In this document: positions 40,814 to 50,685 of the stretch, piece by piece
Position numbering within the stretch: the stretch's first letter is position 1
How the letters are laid out: every line of letters begins with the position of its first letter
Source of the DNA: Hyphomicrobium sulfonivorans
GTDB lineage: Bacteria > Pseudomonadota > Alphaproteobacteria > Rhizobiales > Hyphomicrobiaceae
DNA: 64,000 bases
Assembly: GCF_013306565.1 (NCBI RefSeq)
Contig: NZ_PZPO01000004.1
Location: 434,001 to 498,000 of the forward strand
Direction of reading: 5' to 3'
The notes under the pieces: generated by a model
The model's input: the letters and a program-made list of their open reading frames with translations, nothing else
The model's database searches: none
What the model was told of the DNA's origin: nothing
Program-made: the position numbers and the translations under genes

Positions 40814-41461
40814 TTATTCAGCGGTGGTCTTGGGAACGACCGTGGTAGAGCCCGTCGCCGCAGCACTGCCGCCGGTGGCCGGCTTGTCGCTGGATGCCAA
40901 GGCCGGGCCAGACTTCACATAGGCCGCGATCATTTCCTTGACCTTTTCCTTCTGCTCAGCGGAGCAGGTCTGGTTGTTCTTCTGGGCTTCTTCAGCGACC
41001 ACGACTTCCTTGTCGGTGCCCTCGCCTTCACCCTTCTCGACCAGCTTGATGCGGCCCGTCAGCAGCATAACAACGGTGAGGTGAAGCTGGTTGATGTAGA
41101 CGATCTGCTGCGGCGACCAGCGCTTGGAATCCAGGTGGCGGCGCATCAGCGAATTGTGATTATCGCCCTGCTCCTTGGCCAGACCGCAGGCCTGCGCATG
41201 GGCCGACAGACGGCCGGCGCGGATCACTTCGCGCGCAACCTCAAGCGGAACCTGCACTTCATCGCGCTTGGACTTGTCGATCAGGATCGTCTCACCGTTC
41301 GGCTTGGTGAAGCGCTCCGGTGTGAGGGTCCAGGAATACTCCATGAACGTGCGCGTGGCCTTCTCGCTCAATTCCTGAGCGCTGGCGGGGGCCGACAACA
41401 TTGCGGGAGCAACGGCTGCCATGCATACCAAACCCCTCCCCGCCCATTTCATGATCCGCAT
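40814..41461 (-). CDS. Exported protein of unknown function
   Basis: The 215-residue protein begins MRIMKWAGRGLVCMAAVAPA and has a signal peptide ending SAPASA, before QELSEKA. The mature part includes a hydrophilic helical region (RHLDSKRWSPQQIVYINQLH), two cysteines (ACGLAKE, TCSAEQK) and a Ser/Ala/Thr-rich C-terminal tail. No known family. A terminator separates it from rpsD. The trmJ gene lies upstream in the same direction, 120 bases away. Confidence 0.65.
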   Translation of the reverse strand: MRIMKWAGRGLVCMAAVAPAMLSAPASAQELSEKATRTFMEYSWTLTPERFTKPNGETILIDKSKRDEVQVPLEVAREVIRAGRLSAHAQACGLAKEQGDNHNSLMRRHLDSKRWSPQQIVYINQLHLTVVMLLTGRIKLVEKGEGEGTDKEVVVAEEAQKNNQTCSAEQKEKVKEMIAAYVKSGPALASSDKPATGGSAAATGSTTVVPKTTAE

Positions 41462-41581
41462 CTCAAAAACCGTCCCTGCTTATCTTGTTTACTTTTGGCC
41501 GCCGCCAATATGCGGTCGGCAGCAGTAATCCGCCCACTCTAGGCGCATCGCTCATCTCAAAACTTGGCCTAATAATGGCGG

Positions 41582-42844
41582 TCAGTTTGACCCCCTGCGG
41601 GCATCTCCCTTGCCTTTCGACAGAGTTGCAACAATGCCACGCAACGTGCGCACCTCCTGCTCGGTGGCCCCCATGCGGGTAAACATCGTGCGGATATTAC
41701 GCTCGACCGTCGCACGTTTATGCGGCGGATTGAAGAACCCCATCCGCTCCAATTCCCGCTCTAAATGGGCAAAAAAGCCGAACAGTTCGTCCTTTGTGGC
41801 TGCACGGTCGCGACCGAGGTTGAGCCCCGTCTCCAGCGGCTTCTCATAGGTTGTAACGCGTCCCAAACTCTGGGCGCCGCTGCCCCGCATCCACTCATAG
41901 CCGAGGATCAGCACCGCCTGCGCGAGGTTGAGAGAGGCGAAACGAGAATTTACCGGAATCATAATAAGTGCGTCAGCGTTTGCTACTTCCGATGTCTCAA
42001 GCCCGGATCGCTCGCGCCCAAATAGAATTCCGCAGCGTTCTCCAGCCGCGATTCGGCGGCGCATCTCCTCGATGGCTTCCAGCGGCGTCATCACCGGCTT
42101 GCGCAGGTCGCGCTGCCGCGCCGTCGTGGCGGCCAGCCAGTTGACGTCGGCGATGGCGCTGTCGAGCCCGTCATGGCTCACCGCATCGTCGATGATGTAG
42201 TTGGCGCCCGATGCTGCCACGCGCGCCTTTTCGTTGGGCCAGCCATCGCGCGGCGCCACCAGCCGCAGATCATCGAGGCCGAAGTTCGCCATCGCGCGCG
42301 CCACCATGCCGACGTTATCGGCAAGTTGTGGCTCCATCAGAATGACCGAAGGCGTTTCACCCGCACCGGCAAAAGCACTGCCCTGCACGTTGGCACGCCG
42401 GATGCCGTGGCGCAGCTTGCGCAGCACGCGCCGGGCCCAGAACCAGTATTCCTCGCCGGCCCAGCTCCGTTCCAGCGTCTCAAGGTTTGGCGTATGCAGG
42501 ACACGCTCACCTTGCCCCACCAGCTTGACCGCGCCATCACCGACCACAATCTCGGCCTGCCGCGCGATGAACGTGTCGAGGCTGTCGATGCCTTCCGATT
42601 CGGTACGCCGGCGGCAGCCGGGACAGGTTGCGCCATCCGTCTCACAGCGCAATTCGGCGCAATAGGTCAGCAGCGGCTCCAGCGTGTCGCGGTCGAGCCC
42701 CGGCATGCCGAGCTCAGCCAGCCCTACGTCGATCGTGCGTTCATGGCAGACCTGCACGACATCGCTCAACGGCCGCCCGCTATCGCCGACCATTGGCACA
42801 GGGTGGCCTTGCGGGCCGTTCGTGATAGTAACCGTGGGACTCAA
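41582..42844 (-). CDS. trmJ: tRNA (cytidine/uridine-2'-O) methyltransferase TrmJ with Cys-rich N-terminal domain
   Basis: The 420-residue frame has a C-terminal SPOUT methyltransferase (about 165-415): PSVILMEPQLADNVGMVARA, GILFGRERSGLETSEVANAD and IPVNSRFASLNLAQAVLILG, matching TrmJ, which methylates the ribose at tRNA position 32. TrmJ proteins are usually about 250 residues. Here about 165 residues precede it, with Cys62, Cys67, Cys74 and Cys77 (TYCAELRCETDGATCPGCRR) as a possible metal site, and a hinge WFWARRVLRKLRHGIRRANV. The segment before the cysteines loosely recalls DUF433. The gene is divergent from icd, 90 bases away. Confidence 0.85.
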   Translation of the reverse strand: MSPTVTITNGPQGHPVPMVGDSGRPLSDVVQVCHERTIDVGLAELGMPGLDRDTLEPLLTYCAELRCETDGATCPGCRRRTESEGIDSLDTFIARQAEIVVGDGAVKLVGQGERVLHTPNLETLERSWAGEEYWFWARRVLRKLRHGIRRANVQGSAFAGAGETPSVILMEPQLADNVGMVARAMANFGLDDLRLVAPRDGWPNEKARVAASGANYIIDDAVSHDGLDSAIADVNWLAATTARQRDLRKPVMTPLEAIEEMRRRIAAGERCGILFGRERSGLETSEVANADALIMIPVNSRFASLNLAQAVLILGYEWMRGSGAQSLGRVTTYEKPLETGLNLGRDRAATKDELFGFFAHLERELERMGFFNPPHKRATVERNIRTMFTRMGATEQEVRTLRGIVATLSKGKGDARRGSN

Positions 42845-42933
42845 AGGGACGCCTTTGTTCTCTTGTTGCGGCGCAGCACTAACGATATGGTGCCGCGCTT
42901 AATTCCCAGCCCCGCACTCTATTCGAGGCCCCT

Positions 42934-44154
42934 ATGCAGAAGATCAAGGTAACTGGAACCGTCGTCGAACTCGACGGCGACGAGATGACCCGCATCATCT
43001 GGAAGCTTATCAAAGACAAGCTCATCCATCCCTACCTCGACCTGCCGCTCGAATACTACGACCTCTCGATCCAGAATCGCGACGCGACCAACGATCAGGT
43101 CACGGTCGACGCCGCCAACGCCATCAAGAAGCACGGCGTGGGCGTGAAGTGCGCGACCATCACGCCTGATGAGGCGCGCGTCAAAGAGTTCAACCTGAAG
43201 GAAATGTGGAAAAGCCCCAACGGCACCATCCGCAACATCCTTGGCGGCGTCATTTTCCGCGAACCGATCATCTGCGGCAACGTCCCGCGCCTCGTGCCCG
43301 GCTGGACGCAGCCCATCGTTATTGGCCGTCACGCATTCGGCGATCAGTATCGCGCCACCGATTTCCGCTTCCCCGGCAAGGGCACGCTGACGATCAAGTT
43401 TGTCGGCGAAGATGGCGAGACGATCGAGCGCGAAGTCTACAAGTCGCCGGGCTCGGGCGTCGCGATGGCGATGTTCAATCTCGACGATTCCATTCGCGAG
43501 TTCGCGCGCGCCACGTTCAACTACGCGCTGAACCGCAACTATCCGGCCTATCTCTCGACCAAGAACACGATCCTCAAATCCTACGACGGCCGCTTCAAGG
43601 ATCTGTTCCAGGAGGTGTTCGACGCCGAGTTCAAGGCCGAGTTCGACAAGCGCAAGCTGTGGTACGAGCACCGCCTCATCGACGACATGGTCGCCTCGGC
43701 GCTCAAGTGGTCCGGCGGCTACGTGTGGGCATGCAAGAACTACGACGGCGACGTGCAGTCCGACATCGTCGCGCAGGGCTTCGGCTCGCTCGGCCTGATG
43801 ACCAGCGTGCTGATGACTCCCGACGGCAAGACCGTCGAAGCAGAAGCCGCGCACGGCACCGTCACCCGGCATTATCGCGAGCACGAGAAGGGCAAGGAAA
43901 CTTCGACCAACTCCATCGCGTCGATCTTCGCCTGGTCGCGCGCCCTCGCCCATCGCGCCAAGCTGGATGACAACGCGGAGCTGGCAAAGTTCGCCGCCTC
44001 GCTTGAGAAAGTGTGCATCCGCACCGTCGAGTCCGGTTACATGACCAAGGATCTCGCGCTGCTGGTCGGCGACCGCCAGAACTGGCTTTCAACCACCGGC
44101 TTCCTCGACAAGGTCGACGAGATTTTGAAGGTTGAGATGGGCGTTACCGCCTGA
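42934..44154 (+). CDS. icd: NADP-dependent isocitrate dehydrogenase
   Basis: The 406-residue protein begins [20 protein letters not shown] and has [40 protein letters not shown], the substrate site [13 protein letters not shown] and the conserved [20 protein letters not shown]. This is the homodimeric NADP enzyme of the eukaryotic type found in Alphaproteobacteria. It turns isocitrate into 2-oxoglutarate in the TCA cycle. A strong terminator follows. Confidence 0.97.
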   Translation: MQKIKVTGTVVELDGDEMTRIIWKLIKDKLIHPYLDLPLEYYDLSIQNRDATNDQVTVDAANAIKKHGVGVKCATITPDEARVKEFNLKEMWKSPNGTIRNILGGVIFREPIICGNVPRLVPGWTQPIVIGRHAFGDQYRATDFRFPGKGTLTIKFVGEDGETIEREVYKSPGSGVAMAMFNLDDSIREFARATFNYALNRNYPAYLSTKNTILKSYDGRFKDLFQEVFDAEFKAEFDKRKLWYEHRLIDDMVASALKWSGGYVWACKNYDGDVQSDIVAQGFGSLGLMTSVLMTPDGKTVEAEAAHGTVTRHYREHEKGKETSTNSIASIFAWSRALAHRAKLDDNAELAKFAASLEKVCIRTVESGYMTKDLALLVGDRQNWLSTTGFLDKVDEILKVEMGVTA

Positions 44155-44189
44155 TCGACGCCCGGCACATCGCGCGATCAACTAAATAA

Positions 44190-44233
44190 AAAAAGCGGTC
44201 CGAACCATTGGCGTTCGGACCGCTTTTTTTTAT
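44190..44233 (+). terminator. Rho-independent terminator of icd
   Basis: Stem AAGCGGTCCGAAC / GTTCGGACCGCTT with a 7-base loop; a T-run of about eight follows on the plus strand and an equally long A-run precedes it. Confidence 0.92.
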
Positions 44234-44235
44234 TT

Positions 44236-44273
44236 GCATCGGCGGCTCCCTGCGGGGAGCCAGTCGCCGGTGC
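44236..44273. repeat. Intergenic palindrome, copy L (variant)
   Basis: Outer arms GCATCGGCG / CGCCGGTGC and inner GCTCCC / GGGGAGC; the asymmetric part is CAGT. It follows the icd terminator directly. Confidence 0.7.
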
Positions 44274-44309
44274 CGCGCAGGGGTGTCGCCGACATCATCC
44301 TAGAATCGC

Positions 44310-44343
44310 CAGCGGCCGGCTCTGCGAAGCAAGATTCTGCCGC
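44310..44343. repeat. Intergenic palindrome, copy M (degenerate)
   Basis: Contains AGCGGCCGGCTCTGCGAAGC, the left arm and part of the inner stem of the family, but the right arm is decayed. Confidence 0.5.
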
Positions 44344-44466
44344 CCCTATCGGCCGGGTCTTCAGTGATCTCAACGGATCAAAGAGGTTCACCCACTCAGG
44401 GTTTATGCACTCGATGAGACGCAGACACAGATCTTGCGCACATGCCCGATCATCTCTGGACGAAGA
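44341..44466 (-). pseudogene. C-terminal remnant of a GIY-YIG endonuclease gene
   Basis: Read on the minus strand, the sequence gives LRLIECINPEWVNLFDPL, which matches the C-terminal pattern of short GIY-YIG proteins (usually LRLIE..NP.WRDLY). A stop codon closes the frame 14 codons upstream and no GIY-YIG catalytic part is nearby, so only a fragment remains. It sits among palindromes and next to a word like the common repeat tail GGATCCCGACCTGCGTAGG. Confidence 0.45.
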
Positions 44467-44571
44467 TCATTCAGCAACCGATGAACCGTCTGAACTGCCG
44501 TGGATCCCGACCTGCGTAGGAAAGACGTTGTGCGGAAGACCGTGTAGCAGTGGGTTAGCACGCACCAATCA

Positions 44572-44612
44572 GCACTCGGCGGCCGGCTCCGCGAAGCGGA
44601 GTCGCCGAGTGC
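44572..44612. repeat. Intergenic palindrome, copy N
   Basis: Outer stem GCACTCGGCG / CGCCGAGTGC, loop GCCGG versus T, inner stem CTCCGC / GCGGAG around GAA. It ends 19 bases from the alaS stop codon. Confidence 0.9.
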
Positions 44613-44630
44613 CAAAAAAGCGTCACCACC

Positions 44631-47300
44631 TTACGCCGAGGCGAGCACAGCCTCGATCGCCTCCAGCGCAGCGCCGGCCTTGGCGCCATCCGGGCCACCG
44701 GCCTGCGCCATGTCCGGACGGCCGCCACCGCCCTTGCCGCCCAGCGCTTCTGCTCCGGCCTTGACCAGATCGACAGCGCTCAGCGACGCGGTGAGATCGG
44801 CCGTAACGCCAACCGCAAGTCCGGCCTTGCCGTCTTCCGTGACGCCAACGATAGCGACGACACCTGAACCGACCTGCTTCTTGCCCTCATCGATCAGCCC
44901 GCGCAGATCCTTCGGATTGAGCCCCTGCACCGTGCGCGCCAGCAGCTTCACCTTGCCGACATCGCGCACCGCATCACCAGCCCCCTGCGCGCCACCACTG
45001 CCACCGCTCAACGCAAGCTGCTTCTTGGCTTCCGCCAATTGACGCTCAAGCTGCTTGCGCTCATCGACCAGCGCCTTCACGCGCTCGGCCACATCTTCCG
45101 GCCGCACGTGCAGCGCCGACGCAATTTCGCGCACGCGCGCTTCATGCTCGGACAGATAACCGCGCGCGGCATCGGCCGTCAGCGCCTCGATGCGGCGAAC
45201 GCCCGCCGCGCTGCCGCTTTCGGCAACGATCTTGACGAGGCCGATGTCGCCGGTGCGCTTCACATGCGTGCCGCCGCACAGCTCCACCGACCACGCCTTG
45301 TTGGCGTTCGGGCCGGCATCGCCCATCGCGACCACGCGGACTTCATCACCGTACTTCTCGCCGAACAGCGCCATCGCGCCGGACTGCATGGCATCTTCCA
45401 GCGCCGTCAGCCGCGTTTCAACGGGTGAGTTCTGCAGCACGATGGCGTTGGCGCGCGCTTCCACTTCAGCGAGTTCTGCTTCGGCCATCGGCTTGGTGTG
45501 CGAGAAGTCAAACCGCAGCCGACCCGGCGAAACCATCGATCCCTTCTGCGCCACATGCGATCCCAGCACCTGACGCAACGCTTCATGCAGAAGGTGCGTC
45601 GCAGAGTGATTGGCGCGTGTGGCCGAGCGCTTGTCGTGATCGACCGTCAGATCGACCGTCTCACCGGTCTTGAAGCTGCCCGCTTCCATCTTGCCGATAT
45701 GCACGAACACGCCGCCGGCCTTTTTGAGCGTATCGGTGACGCGGAACAGCGCGCCCTGCGGACCGGCGATGACGCCAACGTCGCCGACCTGACCGCCGGA
45801 TTCGCCATAGAACGGCGTCTGGTTGACGATGACCGCACCTTCGTCGCCTGCGCCTAGCGCAGCAGCGGCCTTGCCGTCCTTCACTAGCGCAACGATCTCG
45901 CCCGCAGCCTGCTCAGTGTCATAGCCGAGGAACTCGGTGGCGCCGGTCTTCTCGGCGATCTCGAACCAGATCGATTCCGTTGCCGCCTCGCCCGAGCCCT
46001 TCCACGCCTTGCGCGCTTCAGCCTTCTGGCGCTGCATCGCGGTTTCAAAGCCCTTCGTGTCGACGCTGATCGAGCGGGCGCGCAGAGCGTCCTCGGTCAG
46101 GTCGAGCGGGAAGCCGAAAGTGTCGTAGAGCTTGAACGCGGTTTCGCCCGAAAGCACGTCGCCCGCGTTGAGTTCGGACGTCGCGTCGCCGAGCAGCCCG
46201 AGGCCCTTCTCAAGCGTTCTCTTGAAGCGCTTTTCTTCCAGCAGCAACGTTTCGGCAATCAGCGGCTGAGCACGCTGCAGCTCATGATAGGTGTCGCCCA
46301 TCTCATGCACGAGCGAGGGCACCAGACGATGCATCAACGGTTCCTGCGCGCCGAGCAGGTGCGCGTGACGCATGGCGCGGCGCATGATGCGGCGGAGCAC
46401 GTAGCCGCGGCCTTCATTTGACGGCAGCACGCCATCGGCAATGAGAAAGCTCGATGCGCGCAGGTGATCGGCGATCACGCGGTGCGAAGCGCGATTCTCA
46501 CCCGTCGCGGGCACACCGGTTGCCTGCACCGAAGCGGCGATCAGCGCCTTGAACAGATCGATGTCGTAGTTGTCGGTGACGCCCTGCAACACCGCAGCAA
46601 CGCGCTCCAGACCCATGCCGGTATCGACCGACTGCTTCGGCAGCGGGATGCGCTCGCCGCCCGGCAGTTGCTCGAACTGCATGAAGACGAGGTTCCAGAT
46701 TTCGACGAAACGGTCGCCGTCCTGATCGGGCGAGCCGGGCGGGCCGCCGAAAATGTGCTCGCCGTGGTCGTAGAAAATTTCCGAGCACGGGCCGCACGGA
46801 CCGGTGTCGCCCATCTGCCAGAAGTTATCGTTGGTGGGGATGCGGATGATCTTCTCATCGGCAAAGCCCGTCACCTTCTTCCAGATGTCGAAGGCTTCGT
46901 CGTCGGTGTGATAGACGGTGATGGTCAGGCGCTTGGGATCAAGCGCGAAGTCCTTCGTCAGCAGCTCCCACGCCAGCGGGATCGCATCGGCCTTGAAGTA
47001 ATCGCCGAACGAGAAGTTGCCGAGCATCTCGAAAAACGTGTGATGGCGCGCGGTATAGCCGACATTATCGAGGTCGTTGTGCTTGCCGCCCGCGCGCACG
47101 CACTTCTGCGACGACGCCGCGCGCACATAGGGGCGCGTCTCCTGGCCGGTGAACACGTTCTTGAACTGCACCATGCCCGCGTTGGTGAACATCAACGTCG
47201 GATCGTTGCGCGGCACCAGCGGCGACGAGGGCACCGCCTCATGGCCGTTGCGGGTGAAGAAGTCGAGAAACGCGCGGCGGATGTCGTTGGCGGAGGCCAT
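44631..47300 (-). CDS. alaS: Alanyl-tRNA synthetase
   Basis: The 889-residue protein begins [20 protein letters not shown] and contains class II motifs ([37 protein letters not shown]), the editing-domain [11 protein letters not shown] and [13 protein letters not shown], and a C-terminal DHHA1-like region ([19 protein letters not shown]). It charges tRNA-Ala and clears mischarged Ser and Gly. recA lies upstream in the same direction after about 450 bases. Confidence 0.98.
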   Translation of the reverse strand: MASANDIRRAFLDFFTRNGHEAVPSSPLVPRNDPTLMFTNAGMVQFKNVFTGQETRPYVRAASSQKCVRAGGKHNDLDNVGYTARHHTFFEMLGNFSFGDYFKADAIPLAWELLTKDFALDPKRLTITVYHTDDEAFDIWKKVTGFADEKIIRIPTNDNFWQMGDTGPCGPCSEIFYDHGEHIFGGPPGSPDQDGDRFVEIWNLVFMQFEQLPGGERIPLPKQSVDTGMGLERVAAVLQGVTDNYDIDLFKALIAASVQATGVPATGENRASHRVIADHLRASSFLIADGVLPSNEGRGYVLRRIMRRAMRHAHLLGAQEPLMHRLVPSLVHEMGDTYHELQRAQPLIAETLLLEEKRFKRTLEKGLGLLGDATSELNAGDVLSGETAFKLYDTFGFPLDLTEDALRARSISVDTKGFETAMQRQKAEARKAWKGSGEAATESIWFEIAEKTGATEFLGYDTEQAAGEIVALVKDGKAAAALGAGDEGAVIVNQTPFYGESGGQVGDVGVIAGPQGALFRVTDTLKKAGGVFVHIGKMEAGSFKTGETVDLTVDHDKRSATRANHSATHLLHEALRQVLGSHVAQKGSMVSPGRLRFDFSHTKPMAEAELAEVEARANAIVLQNSPVETRLTALEDAMQSGAMALFGEKYGDEVRVVAMGDAGPNANKAWSVELCGGTHVKRTGDIGLVKIVAESGSAAGVRRIEALTADAARGYLSEHEARVREIASALHVRPEDVAERVKALVDERKQLERQLAEAKKQLALSGGSGGAQGAGDAVRDVGKVKLLARTVQGLNPKDLRGLIDEGKKQVGSGVVAIVGVTEDGKAGLAVGVTADLTASLSAVDLVKAGAEALGGKGGGGRPDMAQAGGPDGAKAGAALEAIEAVLASA

Positions 47301-47748
47301 GGGTCGCTTTCGAAATTGAGCTTGCAGCGTGCGCCCCCAGCGTCTGCGACGGGGCGCCGATATTCCGGCCTATCCGTCGCGGATCGGAAGGCTCAATGTC
47401 AAGCGGCTAAGCTGCGGTCCGGGATGTCGCACCCACAATCGAGGTGGCCATTCCCAACCTTCAGTACCACTGAGGGCGCTCGGCATCTGCTACGGGGCAC
47501 CGATGCCCTCATGGCACGAGCAGGCGCCGACGAGGTTCGCGCACCCTCAGCGCCCGGCACCATGCCGACACGCCGAACCGAGATTGCGCCTTCCTCCCCT
47601 TCTGCACCCGACCGCTGCACCCTGTGATCCGACTGGAAGCCGCCGGCGGGCGTCGGCAATCAACGCGAAGCCCAGCACGGTGCTCCAAGGAACCGGCACA
47701 AAAACGGCCCGGATGGGAAACGGCTCTTACCCCATTTGCAGGACGGAC
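47301..47748. other. Intergenic region between recA and alaS, nothing recognised
   Basis: About 450 bases. Open frames on both strands have no ribosome-binding site and no known motif. It must contain the alaS promoter. No terminator with a clear T-run after recA is visible. Confidence 0.4.
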
Positions 47749-48849
47749 TTACCGCTTACCCCGACCGGGCTTTGCGGGGCTGTCGTCCTCGTCCGGCAGC
47801 ACGCCATCCTCATCGGGCTCTTCCCCTTCGGCGTCAGGCTCTTCCTCGGCGAGCAGTTGTTCCTCGATCAGGCCTGCATTGGCGCGAACCGCCTTTTCAA
47901 TCGCGTTGGCCACCTTCGGGTTATCCTTGAGGAAGGTCTTGGCATTCTCGCGCCCCTGACCGATCCGCTCCCCGTCGAAAGAGATCCAGGCGCCGGATTT
48001 TTCAACCACCTCGGCCTTCACGCCCAGGTCGATCAGTTCGCCGACCTTGGAAATGCCCTGGCCGTACATGATGTCGAACTCGACCTGCTTGAAGGGCGGC
48101 GCCACCTTATTCTTCACCACCTTAACGCGGGTCTGGCTGCCCACCACTTCATCGCGTTCCTTGATCTGGCCGATGCGGCGGATATCGAGGCGAACCGAGG
48201 AATAGAACTTCAGCGCATTACCGCCGGTAGTCGTTTCGGGATTGCCGAACATGACGCCGATCTTCATGCGGATCTGGTTGATGAAGATCACCATGCAGCC
48301 GGTCTTGGAGATGGAGCCGGTGAGCTTACGCAGCGCCTTGCTCATCAGGCGCGCCTGCATGCCCGGCTGCATGTCGGCCATCTCGCCTTCCAGCTCGGCC
48401 TTGGGCGTCAGCGCAGCGACGGAGTCAATGACAAGCACGTCAATCGCGCTGGATCGCACCAGCGTATCGGCGATTTCCAGCGCCTGCTCGCCCGAATCGG
48501 GCTGCGAAATCAGCAGATCCTCGACCTTCACGCCCAGCTTGCGCGCATAGACCGGATCAAGTGCGTGCTCAGCATCGACAAAGGCGCACATGCCGCCGCG
48601 CTTCTGGCTTTCAGCAATCACGTGCAGCGCCAGCGTGGTCTTGCCCGACGATTCCGGCCCGTAGATCTCAACGATGCGGCCCTTGGGTAGACCGCCGATG
48701 CCGAGCGCAATATCGAGCCCCAGCGAGCCGGTTGAAATGGCTTCGACATCAATCGAATGGTCGTTTGCGCCCAGGCGCATGATCGACCCTTTGCCGTGCA
48801 GCTTCTCAATTTGTGAGAGCGCAGCTTCGAGCGCTTTCTTCTTGTCCAT
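47749..48849 (-). CDS. recA: Recombinase RecA
   Basis: The 366-residue protein has Walker [10 protein letters not shown] (64-72), the L1 and L2 DNA-binding loops ([40 protein letters not shown]) and an acidic C-terminal tail ([15 protein letters not shown]). It carries out homologous recombination and activates LexA cleavage. The start codon lies 45 to 50 bases after a plausible sigma-70 promoter. Confidence 0.98.
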   Translation of the reverse strand: MDKKKALEAALSQIEKLHGKGSIMRLGANDHSIDVEAISTGSLGLDIALGIGGLPKGRIVEIYGPESSGKTTLALHVIAESQKRGGMCAFVDAEHALDPVYARKLGVKVEDLLISQPDSGEQALEIADTLVRSSAIDVLVIDSVAALTPKAELEGEMADMQPGMQARLMSKALRKLTGSISKTGCMVIFINQIRMKIGVMFGNPETTTGGNALKFYSSVRLDIRRIGQIKERDEVVGSQTRVKVVKNKVAPPFKQVEFDIMYGQGISKVGELIDLGVKAEVVEKSGAWISFDGERIGQGRENAKTFLKDNPKVANAIEKAVRANAGLIEEQLLAEEEPDAEGEEPDEDGVLPDEDDSPAKPGRGKR

Positions 48850-49233
48850 CCCACCCCCGTCGACGGCCCCGATCTGGCCGGCTTGTCATCCCGTGCGGAC
48901 CTATATGGCAACACCGCCCCGCACTCAATTTCGACTCAAACGTACCGCTTTTGTTCTCACTTGTCGAGAGTGGTATATCCCGCCACGAGATTTCCCGTCC
49001 CAGGCTGGGCCACGCATGCGGATAGCCGGCAACACCAACCTATAGTGGCATCCAACCAACATGCCGCATGGCCACACCGTCGGCGCCGACTGACAGCTAG
49101 CCACTTGTTCTGCCTGTGCTGCGTTGCCAAATGGCCGCAAACGGGACAGCGCAGGCGCGCTAGAATGCATGCAGGCTGATATGCCGATTCGGGAGCCGCT
49201 GGCGGCGGAACCGGACACGGCAAGGGACAGGGC
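48850..49233. other. Divergent region between recA and the TonB-like gene
   Basis: About 380 bases without a gene. It holds the recA promoter candidate listed separately. No RNA gene or clear operator is seen. Confidence 0.4.
48900..48928 (-). promoter_or_regulatory. Candidate recA promoter
   Basis: On the minus strand TTGAGT (48923-48928) and TATAGG (48900-48905) are 17 bases apart, a fair match to sigma-70 -35 and -10 boxes. A standard alphaproteobacterial SOS box (GTTC-N7-GTTC) was not found next to it. Confidence 0.4.
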
Positions 49234-50511
49234 GTGACGAAGGACGACATCGCCGTTGACGCTACCGCGCCGCAAACGCCGGGCCATGAGCCGACGTCTG
49301 CGGCGGCGATGTCCCATGTCGAAAAGCCATCGGCAGCAGTTGGCAGCGACGATGCTGCCAAAGACGGAGCATCCCAAACGGCAAAGGTCGCCGCCGCCAT
49401 CCTCGCGGAGAGCACCGCACCGAAGCTGGACGCACCCCAACCGACCGAGACGTTAGAGCCGCCGCGTCAGATGGACAGGCCCACGGATGCGGCCGATGCC
49501 AATCGGACGACAGCGGATGAGCCTGAGAAGGCAACAGCCACCGAACCACCCGCCGATACGACCCTCATCGGTGCACTCAATGCCGACGAGCGGCTGCGCG
49601 CGGATCAGGTCCGCAGCGAACGCACGCTGTGGCTCAGCGCGCTGTTCGTTACGCTCCTTTATGTGTCGCTGTTTGCGGCCCAGTTTCTGAACCTCGGCGG
49701 CCTTGCCGGCATCGAGCAGGAACTGGCCGAACAGCAGCGTCAGCGCGAACGGATGGGTCAGGGCGCTGAATCGATCAGCGTCGAGCTGGTGCCGGAACCC
49801 GATTTCAACGCCAAAACTGAAAAATGGAACGACGGCGCCAATCAGCCGCCGCTGCCGGTGCCGCCGCAACCGCAGCAACAGCCCACGCCGCCAACACCGC
49901 CCATCGAACAGGCGCAGCCGGTAGAAACGCCACCTGAACAGCAGCCGCCGACCGAGGAGCAGCCGGAGGAAAAGGCCGAGAAGGAACCTGAGCAGGAAAA
50001 GGAGCCTGAACGGGAAGAGGAGAAGGAACGCGAGGCCGAAAACAAGCAGGAAGAGCCGCGCGAGGCGCAGCGCGAAGAACCCTCGCTGTCGTCTCTTGAG
50101 GCAATGCTGGACGCGGCCGCAAACGACCTGTCGGAGCAGGTCACGGCCTATTACGATCGCAAGCCACGCCGTCCCCGCCCGCAGCCGCAACAACAGGCGA
50201 TGCATTCGGGCGGCGGCATGCAGGTGCGCGGCACCGGTGCCGGCGGCAAATCCGACGCCTTCAACAAAGCCGTGATCGACGCGCTGATGAAAACGCGGCC
50301 CGGTCCGTTCGCCATGTGGGGACGTGTGCTGGTCACCTTCCAGATCACCCAGCAGGGAGATCTGCTTTACGTGCGCGTGCTCCATTCCAGCGGCAACAAG
50401 GCGCTGGACGATGCGGCGGTCAATGCAATTCACCGCGCCAAGTTCATCAAGCCGCCTGCCGGGCTTTCACCGGACGCGCGCACCTACATCATCGACTACA
50501 TCTTCGGCTGA
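49234..50511 (+). CDS. TonB-like energy transducer with long cytoplasmic N-terminus
   Basis: The 425-residue protein starts at a GTG. Residues 1-130 are a soluble low-complexity Asp/Ala/Pro/Glu region, then one membrane helix at about 131-152 (TLWLSALFVTLLYVSLFAAQ). A Pro/Gln stretch (about 205-240) and a Glu/Lys-rich stretch (about 240-290) would span the periplasm. The C-terminal domain (about 335-425) is of the TonB type: MWGRVLVTFQITQQGDLLYV, VLHSSGNKALDDAAVNAIHR, ending PDARTYIIDYIFG. It should power outer-membrane transporters, but no ExbB, ExbD or receptor gene is adjacent. It is unusual for TonB to have its helix so far from the N-terminus. Confidence 0.85.
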   Translation: MTKDDIAVDATAPQTPGHEPTSAAAMSHVEKPSAAVGSDDAAKDGASQTAKVAAAILAESTAPKLDAPQPTETLEPPRQMDRPTDAADANRTTADEPEKATATEPPADTTLIGALNADERLRADQVRSERTLWLSALFVTLLYVSLFAAQFLNLGGLAGIEQELAEQQRQRERMGQGAESISVELVPEPDFNAKTEKWNDGANQPPLPVPPQPQQQPTPPTPPIEQAQPVETPPEQQPPTEEQPEEKAEKEPEQEKEPEREEEKEREAENKQEEPREAQREEPSLSSLEAMLDAAANDLSEQVTAYYDRKPRRPRPQPQQQAMHSGGGMQVRGTGAGGKSDAFNKAVIDALMKTRPGPFAMWGRVLVTFQITQQGDLLYVRVLHSSGNKALDDAAVNAIHRAKFIKPPAGLSPDARTYIIDYIFG

Positions 50512-50685
50512 CGGCGGCCCCTACGCCCGCGCACCAACGCCGCCAGAACAGCGCAGCACACCGGGCAGCACACGCATGCGCAACGCTAGGCTGATGTTGG
50601 CCCGTGTCGCCAATGCCACAACCAATTGATCGCGAATCAGACAGAGTGGGGAAACCGGTGGGTATCCTGTTGAAGGACTCTTGAA

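Noticed and set aside
44234-44764. Plus-strand 176-codon frame over the icd-alaS gap and the end of alaS
   Set aside because: It spans palindromes and antisense alaS; the peptide is Arg/Ser/Pro-rich and has no family.
47399-47659. 86-codon minus-strand frame between recA and alaS
   Set aside because: No ribosome-binding site and no recognisable motif; it is likely chance.
48940-48975. An SOS (LexA) box before recA, GTTCTCACTTGTCGA
   Set aside because: The spacing and second half do not match the alphaproteobacterial GTTC-N7-GTTC consensus; only the first half fits.
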